DNA of 64,000 bases from JAPOUP01 sp026708635. GTDB lineage: Bacteria; Pseudomonadota; Alphaproteobacteria; Rhodobacterales; Rhodobacteraceae. Shown here piece after piece: positions 53,874 to 61,696 of the stretch. The stretch's first letter is position 1, and each line of letters starts with the position of its first letter. A program made the translations under genes and the position numbers. The notes below the pieces were generated by a model. That model was not told the DNA's origin, made no database searches, and worked only from the letters and a program-made list of their open reading frames with translations. The stretch is taken from assembly GCA_965200115.1 (NCBI GenBank), contig OZ241336.1:682001-746000 (forward strand). The letters run 5' to 3'.

Positions 53874-56229
53874 CCCAATGGCATTCGAATAGACTTGCGG
53901 TTTGGCGGGTGACATTTTTCCGTCGCGCAACCCGTTGACGGAGAGCGGCTTTTCCACGTCCCGGAATTTTTTTTCGCGCACCCCCCTGTCAAGCCGTCCG
54001 TGATTCGCGGTCTGTCCCCGGATTTCCGGGAGACGCGCCATGGATCCGCGAATCACCGACCTCAGGTCGACCGCCTTCTCGGGCCGCCGCCTGACCCGGC
54101 GGCGGATCGCGGACGTCCAGGAGACCGTGGCGCTTTTCCCCAACGACAGCCGCAACGAGCTGGCGAGGACGATCCGCCAGCGTCTCGGCTGGAGGACGGC
54201 GAGGGGCGACTACCGGGTCGGGGCGTGTCCGGGCATGCCGGGACGCTCGAGGGCCACGGGATCCTGACCCTTCCGCCAAAACGGGAGGAGAGCGTCCGCG
54301 ACATGAGGGACGCCGACAGGCCGGCGGCTCTGGAACGCCTTCGTCGACCGCCACCACTACCTGGGATACAGGCGCCCCTTCGGGGCGCACGTCCGCTACT
54401 TCGTCACCGACGGGGAGGGGCGCAGGCTGGGATGTCCGCTTTTCGAGGCGGCGGGGAGGGCGCTTCCGTGCCGTGACCGCTGGATCGGCTGGACGGACAG
54501 GACCCGCGACCGCAGGCGCCACCTGGCGGTGGTGAACTCCCGCTATCTCGTGTTCCCGTGGGTGAGATCCAGACACCTCGCCTCCTCGGTCCTGGCCATG
54601 GCGGCGCGGCGGCTGGCGGACGACTGGGAACGCCTCCACGGCTGGCGCCCCGTCCTGTGCGGGACGTTCGTGGACGGGACGCGGTTCCGGGCCACATGCC
54701 AGCGCGCGGCCAACCGGGAGCGCGTCGGGGAGACCGCCGCGGGCAGGGGAAAGTCGGTGAAGGGCGCCTGCGCGATGCCGCTCCGCCGGGACGCGCGGGA
54801 GATCCTGCGAGGCGAGCGGGAGGCCGGGGAGCCGAAGCCGCCGACGCGGGCCGGGCGCGGGCGTTCCGCGGCCTCCGACCGCCGGTTCGGCCGGCGCTTC
54901 GAGACGCCGGTCGCGGCCGCCACCGCCGTCGCGGCGCGCGGGGACGCCCGCTGGCGGAAGCGCCGGAGGGTGTTCGGCAGCCTGCTGATCATGCCGGTCG
55001 TCCTCCGCCCCGTCGCCGCGCCGCGCGGGCAGGGATACCGGACCGTCCTGTGCGGGCTCCGGGAGCGGTGCGCGGCGGCGGGGGTGGCGCTGCGGCGGGA
55101 CGAGCCTCCCGCGGCGTCGACGGCCCGCGGGCGCGCGGGAAGCTCGACGAGGGCGCGTTCAGGCGGCTGCACGCCGGGATTCTCGCCAGCGCCCCCGATC
55201 CCACGCCATGGAAGGGCCGCCGGGTCCTGGCCGTCGACGGGTCCAGGATCGCCCTGCCGCGGGAGCTCGCGGCCCGCGGCTTCCGCGTCGCCGAGGGCGC
55301 CCACTATCCCCGGGGCATGGTCAGCGTCCTCTACAGGCCGCTCGACCGGATTCCCGTCGACCTCCACCTGTTCGGGCACGGGAACGGGCGCGAGGCGGCC
55401 CTCACGCACCTGGACCGCGCCGCGGAGGGCGACGTGATCGTCTACGACAGGGGCTACCGGTCCTTCGCCATGGCCATCGCCCACCATGAGCGGGGGCTGG
55501 ACTTCGTGTTCCGCATCCAGGGGAACGCCAACCCGGTGTTCGACGCCTTCATCGCCTCCGGCGGGACCGAGCTCACCGTCATCCTCGACGCGCCCCGCGA
55601 CGGGACCGCGCCGCGCGGCCGGAACCTTCGCCTCCGCCTCGTGAAATACGTCGCCGGCGATACGGAGTACTGTCTGGCCACCTCCCTGACCGACGGCGGC
55701 CGCTTCGGCGTCAGGGCGCTCTCCGACCCCTGCCACGGACGCTGGGGCATCGCGGAGACGTCCGGGAGCGGGAAGGCCGTGATCGAACGGTTCCACGCGA
55801 AATCCGTGCGCGGCGTCCGGCAGGAGCTCTACGCCGCGTTCACGCTCGTCACCCTCGCCCGCCGGTTCTCCAGCCGGCGCGACGGTGACCTAAACGCCGG
55901 CGGCGGGGAGGACCTGCCCGAAATGCGCGCCAACTCGGGAACGGCCCGCGCCCGGTCGGCGGGGAAACCAGAACCCCGTTCATGAGACCGGCCGGCGCGG
56001 GCAGGCGGTCCGCCGCGCGGATCATGACCGGGCTCTCGCGGCGCCTCCAGCGGGAGAGGCCAGGGCGCAGCCACGAACGGCGGTCGAAACGGCCCGGGAG
56101 CGAGTGGACCGGGCGATCCGCCTGACACGCCCAACCGCCACGAAAACAGGCCCCGGCTTCCGGCTCACGCCCGAAGCGCGGGGGCTTTCCTGTCCGAACG
56201 CGGGGACTCCCTGTCCGAATGCCATTGGG
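53874..56229 (+). mobile_element. Decayed IS carrying a DruA-like/IS4-type fusion gene
   Basis: The ends are inverted repeats CCCAATGGCATTCG (53874-53887 and 56216-56229, identical over 14 bases). GC-rich flanks also pair partly (GCCGCC), so the true termini may lie a few bases further out. No clear target duplication was found. The cargo is one long reading unit, broken by several frameshifts, so the element is no longer able to move by itself. Confidence 0.7.
54040..56124 (+). pseudogene. Frameshifted DUF4338 (DruA-like) plus IS4-type transposase
   Basis: The N-terminal half is DUF4338, the domain of the Druantia protein DruA: DPRITDLRSTAFSGRRLTRR, LFPNDSRNELARTI, HHYLGYRRPFGAHVRYFV, LPCRDRWIGWTDRTRDRRRH and ERLHGWRPVLCGTFVDGTRF. 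The C-terminal half is an IS4-type DDE transposase: RVLAVDGSRIALPRELAAR with the first Asp, VIVYDRGYRSFA with the second, and YCLATSLTD before a degenerate region around the catalytic Glu. Frame changes occur near 54238, 54330 and 55110, and again before the end near 56020-56124. The unit is therefore inactive. Here DUF4338 belongs to a transposable element, not to a Druantia operon. Confidence 0.75.
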
Positions 56230-56331
56230 CGGCGGCGGGGATCAGGAGCGGAACGGCCAGCGCTCCCGTTCCGCGCGGGAATTTCCCCAACGCTGTCATC
56301 GCCGGTCGCTCTCCGTGTCCGGTCGATCAAA

Positions 56332-56355
56332 GGGGGCGATCCGAAGACCGCCCCC
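56332..56355 (-). terminator. Terminator-like hairpin after the right lipoprotein gene
   Basis: A 7-bp perfect stem GGGGGCG/CGCCCCC with a 10-base loop, followed on the minus strand by TTT. It lies 47-70 bases beyond the stop of the lipoprotein gene, mirroring the hairpin after the left lipoprotein gene. Confidence 0.5.
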
Positions 56356-56401
56356 GACGCGCCCGCCGGAGCGGACGCGGTGTCAGTTGTGAAAGGGAAG
56401 G

Positions 56402-57703
56402 TTACTGGCTCGCGCCGAACGCTCCGACCATGCGACCCTCGCTTCCATGTTCGGCGCGGAAGGTGCCGACAACGCCGTCGGGTTGATGCCCGCCGTCAGG
56501 GATGCTGTGAAGCTGCGCCTCCCACGCGCCGCCGTCGTCGCTGCCCTCGATAGTGTCATCGCCCGTACCAATGTTCCATTGCGTACGGGAAGGGTTCGTT
56601 AAGTTTACAGCACCTCCGACCGTCAAAGAATGCTTCAGGAGTTTGACTTCCCATTCCTGCGTTTCGGCGCCGATCCGGAAGTTCGTGATCTTGCCCTCCA
56701 GCATGTCGCCACCGGTTCCGGACGTGAAGGTGGCGGTCAGTTCCGCGTCCGCGGCGAAGGCCCCGCCTATGTTCTCTTCGGAAGTGGTCGAGTCGTAGAA
56801 CGCCGCCTGCCCGATCGCGTCGCCCTTGTAGGTCGCCGATCCGGTGGCGAGATTTATAGTATCATCCGTACCCAATTCGGCCGCAGCGGCGTTTAGCTCC
56901 ATGCCATCTGCCAAAGCGTACCATGCGCCGCTCTTTGGAGCACTGCTACCAGCTTCCTCATTAAGCCACCAGCCATATTCGGCGAACGTCATCGCGTTAT
57001 ACTTCTGTCCGGGGTTCGCAATGAAGGTCCAGCTTCCCGTAAGACTTATACCGGAAGCCGTCCGCTGGGAAAAACACGGACCAGTACAACTGTATATGCC
57101 CGAAGCGCCGTTAAAGTTGCCGGCTATCCTTCTGGGTCCCTTGTTGGCGCCTGTCGTGCCGTCATGGTCCACTCTTTGGTTTGAGCCCGTGGCGAAACCC
57201 GTGCCCGTGATAGTTCCTGCGTTCAGGGCAGCGACCTGTGTCGCCGTTCCAGGGGCATCACTTGCGGTGCCCTCAACAAGCCTTACCTGAACATGGGCCT
57301 TGTCTTTGCTCGCCAGCCCGTCGGAAGCCTTTCTGGCGTCAGCCAGTAAGGCGTTAATGGCGGCGTTACTACCCGACTCTGGGGCTAATTGCGCTAGGGG
57401 GGGGACCGTACCACCAGTACCGGTTAAAAAGCCGGAAAGCGCCTCAGCCCTTTTCTGGGCGGCCTCCGCTGTTTCCTTGTCCTTCCTTTCCTCTTCCGCC
57501 TCTTTCTCGGCCTCCGCCTTCACCTTGGCCCTGTATTCGGCTTCCGTGTAGCAGTCGTCGCTACCCATCTTCTTTCCGAAGGGGCAGTTCCCTTCTCCGC
57601 CCGGAGCCGTCGTCGTGGGAGTGCTACTCCCCCCGCCGCAACCGGCAAGCGCGAGCGCGCCCGCCAGCGTGACGGCGGGCATCAATAGTTTGGATATTCT
57701 CAT
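56402..57703 (-). CDS. TbpB-like beta-barrel surface lipoprotein, right copy
   Basis: 433 residues. The signal ends at the lipobox LALAGC. Residues 38-75 hold a charged helix (DCYTEAEYRAKVKAEAEKE, EEERKDKETAEAAQKRAEAL). The C-terminal part is a TbpB-like barrel: TGSATYKGDAIGQAAFYDST, GGAFAADAELTATFTSGTGG, LEGKITNF, and a final DGVVGTFRAEHGSEGRMVGA then FGAS. The final repeat is the diagnostic end of this family. It is 26 bases downstream of the right porin gene and likely cotranscribed. It is related to the truncated copy at 53093 through the N-terminus, and to the left copy through the barrel. Confidence 0.82.
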   Translation of the reverse strand: MRISKLLMPAVTLAGALALAGCGGGSSTPTTTAPGGEGNCPFGKKMGSDDCYTEAEYRAKVKAEAEKEAEEERKDKETAEAAQKRAEALSGFLTGTGGTVPPLAQLAPESGSNAAINALLADARKASDGLASKDKAHVQVRLVEGTASDAPGTATQVAALNAGTITGTGFATGSNQRVDHDGTTGANKGPRRIAGNFNGASGIYSCTGPCFSQRTASGISLTGSWTFIANPGQKYNAMTFAEYGWWLNEEAGSSAPKSGAWYALADGMELNAAAAELGTDDTINLATGSATYKGDAIGQAAFYDSTTSEENIGGAFAADAELTATFTSGTGGDMLEGKITNFRIGAETQEWEVKLLKHSLTVGGAVNLTNPSRTQWNIGTGDDTIEGSDDGGAWEAQLHSIPDGGHQPDGVVGTFRAEHGSEGRMVGAFGASQ

Positions 57704-57729
57704 GTCATGTATCCTTTCGTGTCAGCCGA

Positions 57730-58929
57730 TCAGAACTTGAACTTCACGCCGAGCGACCACTCGTACTTGTCGATGTTCGAATCGTTCTCGACTGAAGCGT
57801 CGTCATCATCCGGATCGGTGCCGTCGGCCTCGCGGGTGTAGTCGAACTCCGTTTCAGAGTTTCCGATTCCGAACACGAGAGACGCGCCGCCGCCCAGGCT
57901 ATAGGAAGCGCCGAAGCCGACGCCGGTCGTCGTCGCGTCGCCGATATGCCTGTCGCCGCTATCGTCGTTGCTCGGATCGTACGTCAGTTCCTCGGTAAGG
58001 CTTCCAACGTTCAGGGCGAGCGAGACCGCGCCGACCGTATATTCGAGACCAACCCCGGCGTGCGTGAACTCACCGTCCAGCGTTTCGGTGTTGGCATTCG
58101 CGCCCGTCGTGGAGTACGACGCGTCAATCTCACCCATCGAGGCGTTCAGGGTGACGGCGATCCCGCCGGCGTCGCCGCCGAAGTCCATCTTCGCGCTGCC
58201 CCCGAAGACGTCCGCGTTGATCTCGGCCGTTTCCTCGAAATCCTGGAAAATGGGCGTCAGTTCGTCGTCGCTGGCATAATCATAGCCGCCCGTCTGGTAG
58301 CCGCCTCCGAGGGACAGCATCCCGCCTCCCATCGGCATTTCATACGTGCCGCCGAAACCGATGATCGGGTCGCCAACGTCGCTTCCCTCCGTTCCGCCGG
58401 TGTCGTCGTCAAGCTCGACCGACGCGCCGAAACTGAAGCCGGAGCCGATGGCGCGGTTGTAAAGCAGGACCTGGCCGTCGTGAAACCCGTCAAGCCCGCC
58501 GTTGCCTCTGGGGCTGTGGGCATCGTGCTCGACCTCGTCGCGAAGCCCGCCTCCTGGAAGCTCTGTCATGGCCCAGTCATAGCCACCGTCAACGTCGCCC
58601 ATCGTCAGGGTGCCGAACCCGTCCGGCTGGCTGATGGAGATCGTCACGCCGCCGGCGGCGTCGTCGTTCGCGTGGGCGTCCGCGCCGCTGCCGCCCTCGT
58701 CAAGGTCAACGTCCGCGCTCCAGGTGACGCCGGAGTCCATCGTTCCGGTCGCCTTGAACGTCACGTCTATGTCGGTGTGGAATCTGACGCTGTCGTCCTT
58801 GGACCCGGCGACGCCCATCGCGGCGCCGCCGCTCAGGGCGAGCGATGGCCCGTCCATCATCATGTCCTGTGCGGCCGCCGTTCCCGCGCCCAGGCAAAGG
58901 GCCGTGGTGGCAAGTAGTACTCTCTTCAT
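57730..58929 (-). CDS. Outer-membrane porin, right copy
   Basis: 399 residues, paralogue of the left porin. The signal peptide and first mature residues are almost the same (MKRVLLATTALCLGAGTAAA, then QDMMMDGPSLALSG), and the early strands agree (VRFHTDIDVTFKATG). Middle loops differ. The C-terminus ends WSLGVKFKF with terminal Phe. Asp-rich loops again make it strongly acidic. The leader is the inverted copy of the left porin's. The opposite orientation of the two porin-lipoprotein units is discussed under findings. Confidence 0.9.
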   Translation of the reverse strand: MKRVLLATTALCLGAGTAAAQDMMMDGPSLALSGGAAMGVAGSKDDSVRFHTDIDVTFKATGTMDSGVTWSADVDLDEGGSGADAHANDDAAGGVTISISQPDGFGTLTMGDVDGGYDWAMTELPGGGLRDEVEHDAHSPRGNGGLDGFHDGQVLLYNRAIGSGFSFGASVELDDDTGGTEGSDVGDPIIGFGGTYEMPMGGGMLSLGGGYQTGGYDYASDDELTPIFQDFEETAEINADVFGGSAKMDFGGDAGGIAVTLNASMGEIDASYSTTGANANTETLDGEFTHAGVGLEYTVGAVSLALNVGSLTEELTYDPSNDDSGDRHIGDATTTGVGFGASYSLGGGASLVFGIGNSETEFDYTREADGTDPDDDDASVENDSNIDKYEWSLGVKFKF

Positions 58930-59095
58930 AACCTGTTTCTCCTACTGTTGCGTTGGGACCTCCCCCGCGGGCCGGGACGCCATGCATCCGCCCCCGCGAA
59001 TCGGTCTCCGGGCGCGCGTGGGACGGGTCATAATCCGCGATTACGCGCCTTCGGGAAAAACGTTATGTATCAGTCACATGTACAGTCCCCGCCCG
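58930..59095 (-). repeat. Duplicated porin leader, right copy
   Basis: The reverse complement of this segment nearly equals 49858-50023. The ribosome site is AGGAGAAACAGGTT before the ATG. Outside about 59095 the similarity to the left copy stops, which marks the edge of the duplicated block. Confidence 0.85.
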
Positions 59096-59640
59096 CGCGG
59101 GAGACGGCGGGACCGCCCGCGACGTCGCCGGCGGACCCGCCGTCCGGCGCGGTCCGGGCGGGACAGATCGACACGCCCGCCCGACCGCCGCCTTCGGGGG
59201 GCGGGCGGAAGCGTTCCCGTCGCCGAACGGGTCGGAGTCGACCGGGACGCGGTCGCGGTACGGGCAGGCCGTGAACGGATTGACCGGTTCCCCGCGCGTT
59301 CGGGGGCCAGCCGGTTATCCCTGCATGTGCCTGTAGACGAGAGGCCCGGTCAGGAAAGCGCCGGCCTGTAGGCTGCCGCGCACCCGGCGCCAGTCCCGAA
59401 ACGCCCGTTCCGCCAGGTCGGCGAGATCGATCGCTTCCCGCGGGGACGGAACTATCCACGGAAATCGACGGAGCCGGTCAGCAGGTGTGGAACCGGGGAG
59501 CGGGGGCCGCCCGCGGGGGACGGGTGCGGGTCCCCAAGGAAATGGCGCCGAATCGTTGGGGAAACGCCATTGGGCGTTGACCGCGCGCGGCCGGGAGCCT
59601 AAACGTAGCGGCACGCGGGGAAAGAGGGGGCGGGACGACG
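59096..59640. other. Gap before the Uma2 gene
   Basis: About 545 bases. On the minus strand near 59322-59470 a coding-like fragment (AIDLADLAERAFRDWRRVRG, SLQAGAFLTGPLVYRHMQG) can be read to a stop at about 59315. It may be the C-terminus of a broken gene, but I do not recognise it. Confidence 0.4.
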
Positions 59641-60234
59641 ATGCCAGCACCTGCCAGGGCGGCGCGCCCGGCGACCTACCGGGACGTCCTTGACGCGCCG
59701 CCGCACATGGTGGCGGAAGTGCTCGCCGGCACGCTCCACACGCAGCCCCGGCCCGCCTCGCGCCACGCGCGCGCCGGCTCCGTTCTCGGAATGGAGGTCG
59801 GCAACCCCTTCGACCGCGGCCGCGGCGGTCCCGGCGGCTGGTGGATCGTCTTCGAGCCGGAGCTGCATCTGGGCGCGGACATCGTGGTGCCCGATCTCGC
59901 GGGCTGGCGGCGCACGACGATGCCGGACTATCCGGACGCGGCCTATTTCGGGACCGCGCCGGACTGGGCGTGCGAGGTGCTCTCGCCCTCCACCCGGCGC
60001 ATCGACCGGAACGAGAAGCGCGCCGTCTACGCCCGCGAGGGCGTCGCGCATCTCTGGTTCGTGGATCCGGACGCCAGGACGCTGGAGGCGTTCGAACTCC
60101 GCGGGGGCCGGTGGGTCCGGCTGGCGACGCTGGCCGGTGACGACCCGGTGTGCCTGCCGCCTTTCGAGGCGATCGGCTTCCCGCTGGACGCGCTCTGGCC
60201 GGAGGGGGCGAAGGGGAGCGGGGAAGAGGGGTAG
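59641..60234 (+). CDS. Uma2-family putative restriction endonuclease (DUF820)
   Basis: 197 residues with the PD-(D/E)xK-like core of Uma2: WWIVFEPELHLGADIVVPDL with the acidic residues, CEVLSPSTRRIDRNEKR with the Glu and Lys, and YAREGVAHLWFVDPDARTLE. The start MPAPARAARPATYRDVLDAP is common in the family, where the N-terminus includes the PxHxxAExLxG element (PPHMVAEVLAGTL). Uma2 proteins are frequent in genomes with many mobile elements; their biological role is unsettled. A repeat of about 38 bases follows the stop. Confidence 0.85.
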   Translation: MPAPARAARPATYRDVLDAPPHMVAEVLAGTLHTQPRPASRHARAGSVLGMEVGNPFDRGRGGPGGWWIVFEPELHLGADIVVPDLAGWRRTTMPDYPDAAYFGTAPDWACEVLSPSTRRIDRNEKRAVYAREGVAHLWFVDPDARTLEAFELRGGRWVRLATLAGDDPVCLPPFEAIGFPLDALWPEGAKGSGEEG

Positions 60235-60238
60235 CGGC

Positions 60239-60276
60239 TTGAGACTATCCGCGCCCGTGCCCGGGACCATCGCGGA
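60239..60276 (+). repeat. Direct repeat flanking the DUF3800 gene, copy 1
   Basis: About 38 bases starting TGAGACTATCCGCGCCCGTG recur at 61299-61336 as TGAGACCATCCGCGCCCGTG, with the same ending ATCGCGGAC. Both copies begin at or just after the stop of a gene (Uma2 and DUF3800). Confidence 0.6.
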
Positions 60277-60416
60277 CCGGATGACGCCACCGCAGTCGGC
60301 GATGGCGCGGCGTTCAGGTTTTTGCCCGTTGTCCTCGTCGGTGTATAGTTTATGCGACCACCAGCGGGCATAACCCAATGTGATTCCACATCATTGCCAA
60401 AATTGTTAAAAAACTA

Positions 60417-60445
60417 TTGACGCTTCCCAGACACGTGAATAGTTT
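60417..60445 (+). promoter_or_regulatory. Candidate sigma-70 promoter
   Basis: TTGACG at 60417-60422 and TAGTTT at 60440-60445 are separated by 17 bases, within an AT-rich stretch. It would start a transcript near 60452, upstream of the terminator-like hairpin and the DUF3800 gene. Confidence 0.45.
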
Positions 60446-60451
60446 GCTCCC

Positions 60452-60512
60452 TGAGGCGCGGGCCGGTCACCGGACGCCCTCCTTCCGAGGCCCGCACTTC
60501 GGTGCGGGCTTT
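60452..60512 (+). ncRNA. Candidate small RNA with anti-Shine-Dalgarno motif
   Basis: The segment between the promoter and the hairpin at 60490-60509 is about 60 bases long. It can fold into a first hairpin (GGCG...CGCC around CCGG-TCA-CCGG) and ends in a strong terminator. Between the two lies CCCTCCTTCC (60477-60486), which contains the anti-SD core CCTCC. Small RNAs with exposed anti-SD loops are known in rhizobia (the cuckoo/alpha-r14 group). The match is by layout only. Confidence 0.3.
60490..60509 (+). terminator. Intrinsic terminator hairpin upstream of the DUF3800 gene
   Basis: A perfect 8-bp stem GCCCGCAC/GTGCGGGC with a TTCG tetraloop, followed by TTT. It lies only 22 bases before the DUF3800 start codon, so it would stop a transcript coming from upstream unless read through. 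Confidence 0.75.
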
Positions 60513-60531
60513 CGTGTGCCTGGGTCTGTGG

Positions 60532-61299
60532 ATGACGTATTTCGCCTACCTCGACGAGTTCGGTCATATCGGCCCCTATGTGGCGCGCGCCGACCCCAAA
60601 TACAATGAAAGCCCGGTCTTCGGCCTCGCGGGATTCGTTATGCCGGCCGATGAGGTACGCGGCTTCGGGACCTGGTTCTATAAGCGCAAGTGTGAATTTC
60701 TCGCTTCGGAAATCGATCGATCAAAGACCCATCCGGCTCAGTGGGAAAAGAAAGGCGCCAGCCTCTACACCGCGAACAACGTTAAAAGGTATCGAGAACT
60801 GCGCCAGCTCACCAACCGGCTACTGAACAAGATCAAACGATGCGACGGATTTGTTTTTTACGTCGGAATGCGGAAGACGGCCTCTCTGGAGGAACACAAC
60901 GCCAACAATCTCTACGCGGGGGTTTTTAGGGAAGCGATCAAGAGGATAGACCAGTTCTGTGCCTTAGACCGCGATCAGCGGGAGAATTTCGTGTTGATTC
61001 TCGACCAGCACAGCCAGCGCCCGAATCTTGTCAAGCAGGCGGCCCAGAGCATGTACGCTTCCGGCGAAGAAGGACGCCGCCGTCTCATTGAACCGGTATT
61101 CCACGTCGAAAGCCATCGCTACCAGACCCTTCAGGCCGCTGACTGGATCTCGGGACTGGTCGGGCGTTTGGGCGCGTTTAGGTGCGAGCCGACGGTCTGG
61201 CCGGAGTACGCGCCGTTCCGCAAGTATTTCCAGCACCGGATCGATCAAGTCAGCCACCGCAGCAGCATCCGGAAGCAAAAGGTAGGCGCAGCGGCCTGA
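60532..61299 (+). CDS. DUF3800-domain protein
   Basis: 255 residues. The N-terminus MTYFAYLDEFGHIGPY holds the conserved YLDE(S/F)G element, and later segments FVLILDQHSQRPN and YQTLQAADWISGLVGR carry the conserved acidic residues. DUF3800 is thought to have an RNase H-like fold; members are found with mobile and defence genes, but the activity is unknown. The ATG at 60532 was chosen; a start 30 bases upstream would lie inside the terminator hairpin. Codon use is less GC-rich than the Uma2 gene. Confidence 0.82.
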   Translation: MTYFAYLDEFGHIGPYVARADPKYNESPVFGLAGFVMPADEVRGFGTWFYKRKCEFLASEIDRSKTHPAQWEKKGASLYTANNVKRYRELRQLTNRLLNKIKRCDGFVFYVGMRKTASLEEHNANNLYAGVFREAIKRIDQFCALDRDQRENFVLILDQHSQRPNLVKQAAQSMYASGEEGRRRLIEPVFHVESHRYQTLQAADWISGLVGRLGAFRCEPTVWPEYAPFRKYFQHRIDQVSHRSSIRKQKVGAAA

Positions 61300-61336
61300 G
61301 ACCATCCGCGCCCGTGTCTGGGATCATCGCGGACTT
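61299..61336 (+). repeat. Direct repeat flanking the DUF3800 gene, copy 2
   Basis: Second copy of the repeat at 60239-60276, starting at the end of the DUF3800 stop codon. The two copies enclose the candidate RNA and the DUF3800 gene as a unit of about 1,060 bases. Confidence 0.6.
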
Positions 61337-61366
61337 GAACCCGGATTTCCCGGCCCCGGCGCCGGG

Positions 61367-61628
61367 AAGCGTGACGGGTTCCAGCGCATCCAGACGGCGG
61401 GACTTTCCCACGCTGCGGTGAACGTGTCGTCTGGCGTCCGGATCAGGCATCAGGGTGGCCGGTCTCTGCCGATTTGCCGCCAGCGGTGGCCGTCCGTGCA
61501 CCGTTGGAGGGGCTCTTTCGGGACCGAAAGGCGATTCGTTTTCCGGATTTCCGGGCCGGGGTGGCGGTTCGCCGTCAGGAAAAATCAGCGTGGGACGGTC
61601 CTGGTGTCAGCGGGCCCTGGCCTTGTCT
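61367..61628 (+). repeat. Mosaic of a PIN-gene fragment and dispersed repeat copy 2
   Basis: Bases 61367-61397 are identical to 48838-48868 inside the PIN gene (31 bases; encoded on the minus strand as RLDALEPVTL). Immediately after, 61397-61628 matches the minus strand of 49190-49423 over about 230 bases. The two pieces have opposite relative orientation here compared with the PIN locus, so a rearranged second copy of that locus once existed here. Confidence 0.65.
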
Positions 61629-61696
61629 TGATACTGAGCGCCAGTTATGTACCTTTTCGTATGGGAACTCTTGACCCAACGCAAGGTCAAGGGTCT

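Noticed and set aside
54543..55796. 417-codon minus-strand frame across the IS
   Set aside because: Antisense to the DUF4338/IS4 coding sequence; no recognisable domain.
53874..56229. Druantia defence operon
   Set aside because: Only a DUF4338 (DruA-like) half is present, fused to a transposase and frameshifted; no druB-E genes are nearby.
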